From the NCBI GenBank assembly GCA_035455185.1, contig DATIFQ010000118.1:1-14871 (forward strand): a stretch of 14,871 bases of DNA. Reading direction: 5' to 3'. Under the pieces are notes generated by a model, which was given only the letters and a program-made list of their open reading frames with translations, made no database searches and had not been told where the DNA came from. Origin of the DNA: JAEHDI01 sp035455185. GTDB taxonomy: Bacteria > Acidobacteriota > Terriglobia > Bryobacterales > Bryobacteraceae. Below, piece after piece: positions 1 through 6,544 of the stretch (position 1 is its first letter; the number at the start of each line of letters is the position of its first letter). The position numbers and the translations under genes were made by a program.

Positions 1-234
1 TGCTTCCTCAGCAGTAAATTGCACAGGCGCTGCTTGAAGCGGTAGATCAGCTCGAGCACCGGATGCGGGGCAAGGTACGCCGCGAGCTTGGCCTGCTGTT
101 CGGGGCTGCGCTTGTGGCGATGGCGGCGCATTAACCACCGCAGGCCCGCGGTGCTTGCTGCCGGCTCGATCCAACTCCCGCCAGCAGGCCAGGAAGTGGT
201 TGATGAGCCGGATCACGTGGAAGCGATCGGCCAC
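1..234 (-). pseudogene. ISL3-type transposase fragment, frameshifted and cut by the window edge
   Basis: On the minus strand, positions 234 to about 145 encode VADRFHVIRLINHF followed by LACWRELDRAGSKHRG. From about 144 the match continues in the next frame as LRWLMRRHRH, SPEQQAKLAAYL, HPVLELIYRFKQRL and CNLLLRK up to the edge. This is the middle of an ISL3-family DDE transposase: the DRFHV motif, then the MRRH and YxFKQRL stretch. The frame change falls in the run of G and C at about 143-147 and needs one extra base, so no full-length enzyme can be made from this copy. The start of the protein is missing: immediately upstream the reading frame changes into a tyrosine recombinase sequence. 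The rest of the transposase would lie left of position 1. The family call is by motif recall; ISL3 is the best fit. Confidence 0.72.
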
Positions 235-335
235 TCCACCGGCTTCCAAGACTTCCGTGGCCAGGGTGTGGCGAAACCTGTGACCATGAGCGCCAGGCAC
301 TCCGGATGCTCGGAAGACGGTGTCCCCTCCGAGCC
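235..335 (-). pseudogene. Tyrosine recombinase (XerC/phage-integrase) C-terminal fragment
   Basis: The minus strand here reads FRRLGGDTVFRASGVPGAHG followed by HRFRHTLATEVLEAGG. The HRFRHTLAT stretch is the conserved H-x-x-R box of tyrosine recombinases (usual form HxLRHTFAT), preceded by the typical AGVP-AH turn. It holds the box II His and Arg, but the sequence stops before the LGH box and the catalytic Tyr. There it passes in frame into ISL3 transposase sequence at about 234. No start codon or upstream catalytic Arg is present, because the kinase gene ends at 356. This is therefore a dead fragment of about 30 codons trapped between the kinase stop codon and the transposase remnant. Confidence 0.62.
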
Positions 336-355
336 TCCGAAAGGGCGTTCTGGAG

Positions 356-3058
356 TCAGCGCGCTCGCCCCACTCCCTCCGCGACGCCCCCGTGCGACGC
401 CGTCGCCCAGATACTGCCCGCCACCTCCGTCATGTTGAACACGAGCTTGTCGCGGGAAATGGAGATGTCCAACGTCGATACTTCGGTGTTGGCCAGCGAT
501 CGCCGCGAGCCGTGCGCGTGGTACACCGCCCGCGGCTCGCCCCGTGGCTGTTTTGTGGCCGGGTCGAGATCCTGAGCCCATATGCACAAATAGCCGTCGC
601 GGTCCGAAACAAAATACAGCAGGTTCCCGTCGGGGCTCCAGCGCGGTTTGTCGTCCCAGTGCCCGGCCCCGATCGTGATCCACGCGCTTTCCGCCACCGG
701 CCCGTTGCCTTGCGCCGGGATGATGTGGACCCGGCACGTGTCCCGCTCCCTCTCAGTTGCGAAGCACGCCCAGCGCCCGTCGGGAGACAGTCCGGGCTGC
801 CAAATGTTGTAACGGGCGTCGCGTACCAGCGCGGTCCGCCCTCCGGATGCTCGCTCCTGAAGGTACAGCCCGTGAACAGTTGAGTCCGTATGGAGGATCC
901 AGGCTCCGTCCCGCGACAGCACCGGATCGCGGCACCCTTTGCAGAGTAACTCAGGAATGACTTCACCTTGCCGCAGAAAGTAACCAAAGCAATCCGTTGG
1001 ATCGCAGAAATAATAAGTCACGCCGGAGCCGTCCCAGGTGATCGATGGGTTCCACTCCCCCTCCTGCGTGGAAGTTAGGGCCGTGTCTTTTCCTCTGGTG
1101 AGGTCCAGCAGCCAAACGTCCAGGCTCCCGAAACGGCTCGCCCGGTATGCCACCTTGTCGCCGCGCTCCGTCACCGAGGGCATTTCATGCGGCGAAGAGC
1201 GCTCGGTTAGCCGAATAGGGTCGCCTGTGAGCACGCCCCGGTTCGGTTCGAGCGGCGCTCCGTAAATGTCGGTGCTCGGCCTCAAGCTGGCGAACGCCAA
1301 CACGCCGGCCGCCACGGAAGGCGACGTGTCCACTCCCGCACCCGAGGTGATCCTCCTGGCCTCACCCGTGACCTTCCACGACCCCTCCGAGACCTGGATG
1401 GACCATAGGTTCGTACTGTCGCCGAGCCGCGCTGAAAACAGCAGAGCGTTGCCGGGTAGCCACTGCCAGACCACTTGCTGCTGCCATGGCTCGAATCCGT
1501 GCTCCCTCAGGTAGTCGTACAACCCGGTCCGCATTGCCGGGCCGCCCGTGGCCGGAACCACCCACGCGTCGTATTGCTGCTCACGGAAATCCCGCATCAG
1601 AACATGCTTGCCGTCCGGAGACCAAACAGGATAGGCCCCTTGGTCCGATTCCGGGAGCAGATCGCGCGGTGTCCCGCCACGGGATGGAACCACTTGCACA
1701 CGACCGCGCGTTCCGCGCCCCACCCAGTAGGCGATTTCAGATCCGTCGGGAGAGAACCGCGGATTGCGGCCTCCCTTCACCACCAGCCTTGCCTCCCCGC
1801 CCAGACCCGGAATGACGTAGATCCCGCCTCCGTCGCGATCGGACCGGAAGGCGATTGTGTTTCCGTCGGGCGAGAACATTGGCTCGCGTTCGACCCCGGG
1901 GTCCCGCGTCAGCCGAATCGGCGCGCCGCCGGCCCGTTGCTGTACCCAGATGTCCAGATCGCCGTCTCCCGTGCGGTCGGATGCGTACGCCACCAGCTTG
2001 CCGTCCGACGACAACGTCGGATCGATCGACAGGCCGGCGTCGCCCGTGAGCAGCGTAAGCGGTGCGGGTTGCGGCGCTTCTCCCGGCCGCCACCCCCACC
2101 AGATTGCGGCAATCAGTGTCACCCCAAGAGGCACGGTGACCAGCCGCAGCCAGCGGCTTGTCGCCGAACGCTCGATCTTGACTCCAGCCCTCACTGGCCG
2201 GCCTGCTTCGAGGTCATCAGCGATGTCCTCCAGGGCAAACTTCAGATACGAAGTGCTCTGGAATCGCTTCTCCGGCTGCTTGCGCAGGCACCGGTCAATG
2301 ATCCGATCCAGCTCCGGCGGTATGCCTTCCACCACCTCGCTCGGCAGTATCGGATTCTCGTGAAGCAGCGCCACCAGCGTTGCCGCCGTGGAATCGGCTT
2401 CAAAAGCTCGACGACCCGTCACCATCTCGTACAACAGCGTTCCAAAGCTGAAGATGTCTGACCGGAAGTCCAGTGGCTTGCCCTCGGCTTGCTCCGGCGA
2501 CATGTAGGCGATGGTCCCGAGGATGGTTCCGTTCTCCGTCTGCGGCCCCATTGTCCAGGTCTCGCTCGCCTCGCTGCTCTCCGCTGTTACGGTCTGCTTC
2601 GCGAGCCCGAAATCCAGCACCTTCACCTGCCCAGGCTCATTCACCATCACGTTGGCCGGCTTCAAGTCGCGGTGCACGATACCGGCTCCGTGAGCGGCCG
2701 CCAACGCATCGGCGATCTGCACGGCGCACTTGAGCACTTCGGTCAGCGGCATCCCGTGCCGGGGAATCAGCCGATCGAGCGTTTTGCCGGCCAGGAATTC
2801 CATCGCGATGAAGTCGATACCGTCGGCTTGGTCAATGTCGTAGACGTGGATGATATTGGGATGACTGAGTGCGGAGGCGGCTTTCGCCTCCTGTACGAAC
2901 CGGCGCTTGCGCTCGGGATCGACGACCTTCTCCGGTGGCAGGATCTTCACAGCGACGAAACGGTCGAGGTGGATGTCCCGAGCCTTATAAACCACACCCA
3001 TCCCGCCCTCGCCGAGCTTCTCGAGGATCTGGTAGTGCGAGATGGTGCGGCCGATCAT
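356..3058 (-). CDS. Membrane-anchored Ser/Thr protein kinase with WD40-like (PD40) propeller
   Basis: The product is a 900-residue eukaryotic-type protein kinase of the PknB group with an extracytoplasmic sensor. The kinase domain covers about residues 8-285: glycine loop GEGGMG (16-21), VAVKIL with Lys38, HRDLKPAN (129-136) with catalytic Asp131, DFGLAK (149-154) and the SPEQAEG activation-segment end (187-193). All catalytic residues are present. One membrane helix lies at about 303-323 (LVTVPLGVTLIAAIWWGW). Residues about 335-890 carry repeated SPDG-x-x-I/V-A-F units such as FSPDGNTIAF, FSPDGSEIAY and WSPDGNLLYF, the TolB/PD40 beta-propeller pattern. The domain may bind a ligand or protein outside the membrane (inference). 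The ATG at 3058 is preferred because AGGAGG lies 7 bases upstream and GRTISHYQILEKLG is the usual kinase N-terminus; an in-frame start at 3094 exists but lacks this support. The gene stands alone, with a recombinase fragment directly after its stop. Confidence 0.93.
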   Translation of the reverse strand: MIGRTISHYQILEKLGEGGMGVVYKARDIHLDRFVAVKILPPEKVVDPERKRRFVQEAKAASALSHPNIIHVYDIDQADGIDFIAMEFLAGKTLDRLIPRHGMPLTEVLKCAVQIADALAAAHGAGIVHRDLKPANVMVNEPGQVKVLDFGLAKQTVTAESSEASETWTMGPQTENGTILGTIAYMSPEQAEGKPLDFRSDIFSFGTLLYEMVTGRRAFEADSTAATLVALLHENPILPSEVVEGIPPELDRIIDRCLRKQPEKRFQSTSYLKFALEDIADDLEAGRPVRAGVKIERSATSRWLRLVTVPLGVTLIAAIWWGWRPGEAPQPAPLTLLTGDAGLSIDPTLSSDGKLVAYASDRTGDGDLDIWVQQRAGGAPIRLTRDPGVEREPMFSPDGNTIAFRSDRDGGGIYVIPGLGGEARLVVKGGRNPRFSPDGSEIAYWVGRGTRGRVQVVPSRGGTPRDLLPESDQGAYPVWSPDGKHVLMRDFREQQYDAWVVPATGGPAMRTGLYDYLREHGFEPWQQQVVWQWLPGNALLFSARLGDSTNLWSIQVSEGSWKVTGEARRITSGAGVDTSPSVAAGVLAFASLRPSTDIYGAPLEPNRGVLTGDPIRLTERSSPHEMPSVTERGDKVAYRASRFGSLDVWLLDLTRGKDTALTSTQEGEWNPSITWDGSGVTYYFCDPTDCFGYFLRQGEVIPELLCKGCRDPVLSRDGAWILHTDSTVHGLYLQERASGGRTALVRDARYNIWQPGLSPDGRWACFATERERDTCRVHIIPAQGNGPVAESAWITIGAGHWDDKPRWSPDGNLLYFVSDRDGYLCIWAQDLDPATKQPRGEPRAVYHAHGSRRSLANTEVSTLDISISRDKLVFNMTEVAGSIWATASHGGVAEGVGRAR

Positions 3059-3065
3059 GGCCCGC

Positions 3066-3071
3066 CCTCCT
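3066..3071 (-). promoter_or_regulatory. Ribosome binding site fixing the kinase start
   Basis: AGGAGG on the minus strand, 7 bases before the ATG at 3058. It selects this start over the in-frame start 12 codons upstream. Confidence 0.75.
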
Positions 3072-3128
3072 TTCGGACAACATGAGGTAACCAATCAGGA
3101 TCCTCTTTGGTGCCGTCCGGTTAGCCGG

Positions 3129-3137
3129 AGTATATCA
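3129..3137 (-). promoter_or_regulatory. Possible extended -10 promoter of the kinase gene
   Basis: The minus strand reads TGATATACT, an extended -10 (TGn plus TATACT, five of six matches to TATAAT). No convincing -35 hexamer is seen at the right spacing, as can happen with extended -10 promoters. Transcription would start near 3122 and leave a leader of about 64 bases. Prediction only. Confidence 0.4.
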
Positions 3138-3197
3138 CCACCATGCTGTTTCTTGACGTGCGGACGCGGTCCTTTTTTCCTCAATAATGCTGCTGTC

Positions 3198-3214
3198 TAA
3201 CCCTGACAGGGGTA
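3198..3214. repeat. 17-base near-palindrome between the kinase and GYD genes
   Basis: TA-x-CCCT-GAC-AGGG-x-TA: six of seven positions pair across a three-base centre. It sits in the divergent intergenic region (3059-3391), upstream of the predicted kinase -10. It could be an operator for a dimeric regulator, or chance. I see no other convincing structure in this interval apart from the possible promoter and the two ribosome binding sites. Confidence 0.3.
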
Positions 3215-3391
3215 TCCAGGCAGGCCTAAGATTGCCTCTGTGCTGATCAAAACGTTTCCTTCCAAGGATGTTTTGTCAGTCAGACACTACAGAATGCCCC
3301 CAATAATGTCATCAGTTCCGATGGAGGTCCGCCAGCTCGCTGGACCACTGGACACTGTGGTATCCTGCTCTTCAGAGGGAGGGACTTTCAG

Positions 3392-3712
3392 ATGGCCAAG
3401 TATCTCTACCATGCTTCCTACACGGCTGAGGGCGTGAGAGGACTGCTCAAGGACGGGGGATCCAGCAGACGCGAGGCAATTAGGAAGATGACCGAGTCTC
3501 TCGGCGGAACCATGGAGGCCCTCTACTTTGCCTTCGGTGAGGACGACGTGTACCTGATTGTGGACGTTCCCGACCATGTCACGGCCGCCGCTGCATCGCT
3601 GGCGGTCGCCGCCAGCGGCGCAGTGAACATCAAAACGACGGTGCTTCTCACACCGGAAGAAATAGACGCTGCCGCGAAGAAGACTGTCGCCTATCGACCG
3701 CCTGGGCGATAG
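3392..3712 (+). CDS. GYD domain protein
   Basis: A 106-residue soluble protein of the GYD family (Pfam GYD), small alpha/beta ferredoxin-like proteins of unknown biochemical role. The family pattern is visible along its length: YLYHASYTAEGVRGLL at the N-terminus, EAIRKMTESLGGTMEALYFAFGEDDVYLIVDVPD in the middle (residues about 28-63; the usual core is slGG-x-fyfafGeyDvv-i-e-PD), then LAVAASGAVNIKTTVLLTPEEIDAAAKK. Length is normal for the family. The ATG at 3392 follows GAGGGAGGG about 8 bases upstream. It stands alone between the divergent kinase promoter and a stem-loop at 3809-3850. A weak extended -10 (TGGTATCCT, 3358-3366) lies upstream but would leave a leader of only about 19 bases. Confidence 0.88.
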   Translation: MAKYLYHASYTAEGVRGLLKDGGSSRREAIRKMTESLGGTMEALYFAFGEDDVYLIVDVPDHVTAAAASLAVAASGAVNIKTTVLLTPEEIDAAAKKTVAYRPPGR

Positions 3713-3808
3713 CGGGCACAGCCACCAAATTGTCTGAGGCATCGGACTACGCCCGTGAGGCGGAGCGGTTCTTACAGGCTCATTCTTCCGAGGTCCTGAC
3801 TGTTAGTG

Positions 3809-3850
3809 CCGGATAGCGCCCGAAAGCGCCCGCTTTCGTCGCCTATCGGG
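3809..3850. repeat. Strong two-tier stem-loop downstream of the GYD gene
   Basis: The inner hairpin CGAAAG-CGCCCG-CTTTCG (3821-3838) is perfect. It is enclosed by an outer stem of CCGGATAG (3809-3816) with CTATCGGG (3843-3850), seven of eight positions paired, plus a GCG/CGC pairing between the two. No T-run follows on either strand, so it is not a classic intrinsic terminator; it could end transcription by another route or protect the 3' end of the GYD message. Otherwise 3713-3966 holds no gene I can support. Confidence 0.5.
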
Positions 3851-3966
3851 CTGGAGACGCCGTGGTCTTCTTCGATTGCGTCTGCCGATAATCCTTCCGA
3901 ACTTTGGCCAGCGGGATCTCGTTTCTTCTAATGGGTGGGATCAATACCCCAGTGGGAGGTCCTAAG

Positions 3967-4164
3967 ATGCAGCGCGGTCTTGTGACTCCGGTGATCCTGA
4001 TTTGCACGGGCGGGTTGTTGCTCGCGAACAATGTCCTGCCCGATTTCGATCTCGGCCAGTGGTGGCCGGTAGTAGTGATCGGGATCGGAACAGTCTTGCT
4101 CTTGGACCGCTTCTGCAATCGTCAGCCTCGGATAGAAAGCCCTTCGCTTGACCGCCGAGACTGA
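3967..4164 (+). CDS. Small LiaI/LiaF-like two-helix membrane protein
   Basis: A 65-residue protein with two hydrophobic helices, LVTPVILICTGGLLLANNVL (about 5-24) and WWPVVVIGIGTVLLLDRF (about 32-49), linked by PDFDLGQ and ending in a charged tail. The helix / LLLANN / WWPVVVIGIG layout is that of the LiaI-LiaF-like transmembrane region (DUF5668 type), found alone or at the start of cell-envelope stress proteins. The exact role is unknown. The start at 3967 is chosen because GGGAGG lies 9 bases upstream; a longer reading frame from 3904 lacks such a site and adds a non-conserved extension. It converges on the minus-strand membrane protein gene, whose stop is 15 bases away. Confidence 0.72.
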   Translation: MQRGLVTPVILICTGGLLLANNVLPDFDLGQWWPVVVIGIGTVLLLDRFCNRQPRIESPSLDRRD

Positions 4165-4179
4165 GAGTAAAGAGACCTG

Positions 4180-4578
4180 CTACGACGCAGTGCTCTCCGC
4201 TTCCGCTGCGAGCCGGCGCCACGCGGCATAGAACAGAACCAGGAACACCAGGTCGGCGAAAGCCCACGGCTTCCATAGGTTCGGGATGCCGCCGCGGACC
4301 CAGTGGTAGAACACCACGGCACAGTAGGAGACTTTCAACAGCATGCCGTAGGGGATGAGGTTGCGGTTCGCCACCGGATTGCGGGCGATGGCGACGTACA
4401 TCACCGCGAACGATAGCAGCAGCAAGGCCGGGAATTCAATGTAGCCGCGATGGTTCGGCGGAGTCACATTGAACCACTCGAAGATACTGGCCGGGACTGA
4501 CAGGAACGCCATTCCCAAAATTCCGTCATAAACTGCCGCTGCCAGAAACAGCGTCGAGATCGCAGGTTTGGCTTTCAT
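4180..4578 (-). CDS. Four-helix membrane protein, last gene of the radical SAM operon
   Basis: 132 residues with about four membrane segments: ISTLFLAAAVYDGILGMAFL (about 7-26), GYIEFPALLLLSFAVMYVAIA, LIPYGMLLKVSYCAVVFYHWV and PWAFADLVFLVLFYAAW, ending in a short polar tail. No catalytic motif is recognised. The FYHWVRGGIPNLWKPWAFADLVFLVLF stretch looks like a conserved core of a family of uncharacterised bacterial membrane proteins, from memory. The ATG at 4578 has a clear AGGAGG about 9 bases upstream. The gene starts inside the end of the radical SAM gene (overlap 4526-4578), so the two are almost certainly co-transcribed. A role in the same membrane-associated reaction is inference from this arrangement. 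Confidence 0.75.
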   Translation of the reverse strand: MKAKPAISTLFLAAAVYDGILGMAFLSVPASIFEWFNVTPPNHRGYIEFPALLLLSFAVMYVAIARNPVANRNLIPYGMLLKVSYCAVVFYHWVRGGIPNLWKPWAFADLVFLVLFYAAWRRLAAEAESTAS

Positions 4579-5905
4579 GGTGTGCCGCCTCCTTTTCTTT
4601 GCTCTGCGCCCTGAGCCGCCTCAGAAACGCATTTCTGCGCCGGTTTGTGCATTCCTCGCCGTATAGCTTCACCACCAGTTTCCTGAAGCCTTCCGCCAGC
4701 TCTTCGGGACTCATGCCCGCGGGCCTGAAGTTCACATCGAAGAGCGTACACTTGTCCCACCGGCTGTCTGCAAGGATCCGGCCTTCGTGCTTGAGCCGGG
4801 AGTAAAGCGGAGTGCCCGGGAAGGCGGTCAGGATGGTGACCTGCACTTCATACAACTCCGTCTCCTCGGCGAAAGAGAGGACCCGCTCGAAGACTCCGGA
4901 GTCGTCGCCGTCGAGCCCCAACACGAAGCAGCCGTTGACGGTGATCCCGTGATCCTGGATCCTGCGGATGCCTTCCCGGTAACTGGGCCACTGCCTGCGC
5001 TTCCAGTCATTGCGCAACTCCAGGCCGCGCAAGCGTTCTTCGATGGGGCTTTCGAACCCGATCAGAACCTGCGCGCAGCCGCTCTGGCGCATGAGGCTCA
5101 ACAGTTCGTCGTCGGTGCTGACGGAAAGGTCGGTCTCGGCAAACCAGCGCACACGCCGCTCCGCCAGCGCCCGAAGCAATTCCTTCCAATAACTCCGGTC
5201 CACGAAGGTGTTGTCGTCGGCAAACTCCAGGAAGGGATGCTCACAGATGGCGAGTATCCTGTCGATTTCGGCCAGCACCTTTTCGACCGGCTTCTGCTTG
5301 TACTTGCCGGTAAGCAGGACCGAGCTGCCACAGAACTCGCATTGATGCGGGCACCCGCGGCTGGTCTGCACGGTGAAGCGGTTGTACTTGGAGGGGTCCA
5401 GCATGTCGAAAGCTGGCATGGGCGCGTGTGCCAGGTCGAATGCGCTTTCACGCGACCCGTAGAACTGTTTCAGCCGGCCCGCTGCGCAGTCCTCCAATAC
5501 CTCGTTCCAGCACGCCTCCCCTTCGCCGATGACGACCGCGTCCGCCGACTCGGCTGCCTCTTCCGGCAGCGCTGTCACGTGCGGCCCACCGATGACGACG
5601 GGAACTCCGAGTTCTCTGTACGTTCTCGCCAACGCGTAGGCCTCACCGATTTGAGCGCTGTAACTGGAGATTGCGGCCAGATCCAGGTCCTCAGGAATGC
5701 TGGTGGAAGCGTTGAACTCCGGCATTTCGATGTAGCGGACATCGTGTTCCGCGGGAGTCATGCCGGCCAGTGTAAGAAGCCCCAGGCTCGGCAGCGAGGC
5801 GATGGTCTTGCTGCGTTCGACGAAGCCCGGCAAAGTCAAACCGAGCCGCAGCAGTTCCGCATCGCAAACGCGGATGCCGCTCATGGCGATCAAGCCGATT
5901 CTCAT
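4526..5905 (-). CDS. B12-binding-domain radical SAM enzyme
   Basis: 459 residues. Residues about 1-140 form a Rossmann-like cobalamin-binding-type domain (MRIGLIAMSG start; LDLAAISSYSAQIGEAYALA; VPVVIGGPHVTALPEEA; ADAVVIGEGE). The radical SAM core follows, with TSRGCPHQCEFCGSS carrying the 4Fe-4S ligands Cys185, Cys189 and Cys192 (C-x3-C-x2-C). Further core elements are FLEFADDNTFVDR (about 225-237), LIGFESP (281-287) and GCFVLGLDGD (325-334). Such enzymes cleave S-adenosylmethionine to a radical and often methylate or rearrange unactivated carbon in lipids, pigments or natural products; the substrate here is unknown. The start at 5905 is chosen because it gives the family N-terminus and its ATG overlaps the stop of the upstream membrane gene (ATGA). 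Upstream in-frame sequence is the shadow of that gene. The C-terminus extends into the next gene. Confidence 0.88.
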   Translation of the reverse strand: MRIGLIAMSGIRVCDAELLRLGLTLPGFVERSKTIASLPSLGLLTLAGMTPAEHDVRYIEMPEFNASTSIPEDLDLAAISSYSAQIGEAYALARTYRELGVPVVIGGPHVTALPEEAAESADAVVIGEGEACWNEVLEDCAAGRLKQFYGSRESAFDLAHAPMPAFDMLDPSKYNRFTVQTSRGCPHQCEFCGSSVLLTGKYKQKPVEKVLAEIDRILAICEHPFLEFADDNTFVDRSYWKELLRALAERRVRWFAETDLSVSTDDELLSLMRQSGCAQVLIGFESPIEERLRGLELRNDWKRRQWPSYREGIRRIQDHGITVNGCFVLGLDGDDSGVFERVLSFAEETELYEVQVTILTAFPGTPLYSRLKHEGRILADSRWDKCTLFDVNFRPAGMSPEELAEGFRKLVVKLYGEECTNRRRNAFLRRLRAQSKEKEAAHHESQTCDLDAVSGSGSL

Positions 5906-6285
5906 CGCGTAAGAACTCTCCAGGCGGTCAGGACGGCCGCTGCGATCACGCTCAGCGCGGGGATGAAAAACAGGTGACGGAAATCGCTCTTGAATGCGGA
6001 GAGATAGCACACCAGCGGCATCGTGACGGCGCCGGTGAACAGCAGCCGCAAAGGCCACAATGCGCCGTCGGTGATGCCCAGGGCGTTCAGCGTCAACGCG
6101 AACGCCAGGTTGAGAAGTCCGATCCCAACCAGTGAGATGTGCCCCAACCGCAGCATCCGCCTGGTCCATGAATTGTAGCCGCCGAACCAATTCTGGCCGT
6201 GGAAGAATAGCCCTTGAACGGCCCCGGCAACGCACCCGAGCGAGATTCCGATCCAACCTGCGGCATAGGCGGCTTCGACCTGCAT
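5902..6285 (-). CDS. Multi-pass membrane protein, first gene of the radical SAM operon
   Basis: 127 residues from the ATG at 6285, with four likely membrane segments: AYAAGWIGISLGCVAGAVQGLFF, LGHISLVGIGLLNLAFALTL, WPLRLLFTGAVTMPLVCYL and HLFFIPALSVIAAAVLTAWRVL. A conserved-looking WFGGYNSWTRRMLRLGH loop follows helix 1. No known catalytic motif is seen and I do not recognise a named family. Its stop codon overlaps the radical SAM start (ATGA at 5902-5905), a sign of coupled translation. A longer reading frame from a GTG at 6345 adds 20 residues, but the ATG gives a cleaner N-terminus next to helix 1; neither start has a strong ribosome binding site. It may anchor the enzyme or handle a membrane substrate (inference). 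Confidence 0.72.
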   Translation of the reverse strand: MQVEAAYAAGWIGISLGCVAGAVQGLFFHGQNWFGGYNSWTRRMLRLGHISLVGIGLLNLAFALTLNALGITDGALWPLRLLFTGAVTMPLVCYLSAFKSDFRHLFFIPALSVIAAAVLTAWRVLTR

Positions 6286-6352
6286 GTTAGGCTCTAAAAC
6301 AATTGAACTGGTCTTCCGGGCCGCGCAATTTCGGATGGCGGCCACTTAAACG

Positions 6353-6380
6353 ATTATCGCCCCAAGTCACTTAGAAGCAA
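6353..6380 (-). promoter_or_regulatory. Possible promoter of the membrane protein / radical SAM operon
   Basis: On the minus strand TTGCTT (6380-6375), a 16-base spacer and GATAAT (6358-6353), five of six matches at -10. Transcription would begin near 6346, about 60 bases before the ATG at 6285. Prediction only. Confidence 0.35.
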
Positions 6381-6544
6381 AGAGAAATCGGCCCTTCTCA
6401 AAGACCAGAGAGGTCGATTGTTGCGGGTGAAGCGCGGCATGATCGCCAAGCTTTTCGGTGCGCTCCGGTTCCACATCACGACCCTGGTGGAGGATCAGGC
6501 GATCATCGGAACATTCCTTCCCAACTCTGCGTATGTTCCCGCAT
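6381..6544 (+). other. Intergenic stretch before the orphan permease; unexplained
   Basis: This interval has no stop codon in the permease frame from 6458 on. A second frame is open from about 6418 and reads MLRVKRGMIAKLFGALRFHITTLVEDQAI, a plausible-looking peptide that I cannot match to a family. There is a GGAGG at 6488-6492 with no start codon at a suitable distance, and no clear promoter. It could be a degraded gene, a repeated intergenic element or part of the permease leader. Confidence 0.3.

Noticed and set aside
1475..2461. Long open frame on the plus strand (328 codons)
   Set aside because: Antisense shadow of the kinase gene; rich in Arg, Pro and His, with no domain pattern.
4787..5977. 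Long open frame on the plus strand (396 codons)
   Set aside because: It lies entirely antisense to the radical SAM gene and its upstream partner. Its composition is that of a GC-rich shadow frame and no motif is recognisable.
5906..6256. N-terminal extension of the radical SAM protein
   Set aside because: It overlaps the upstream membrane gene in another frame, is rich in Arg and is not family-like; the ATG at 5905 gives the normal domain start.
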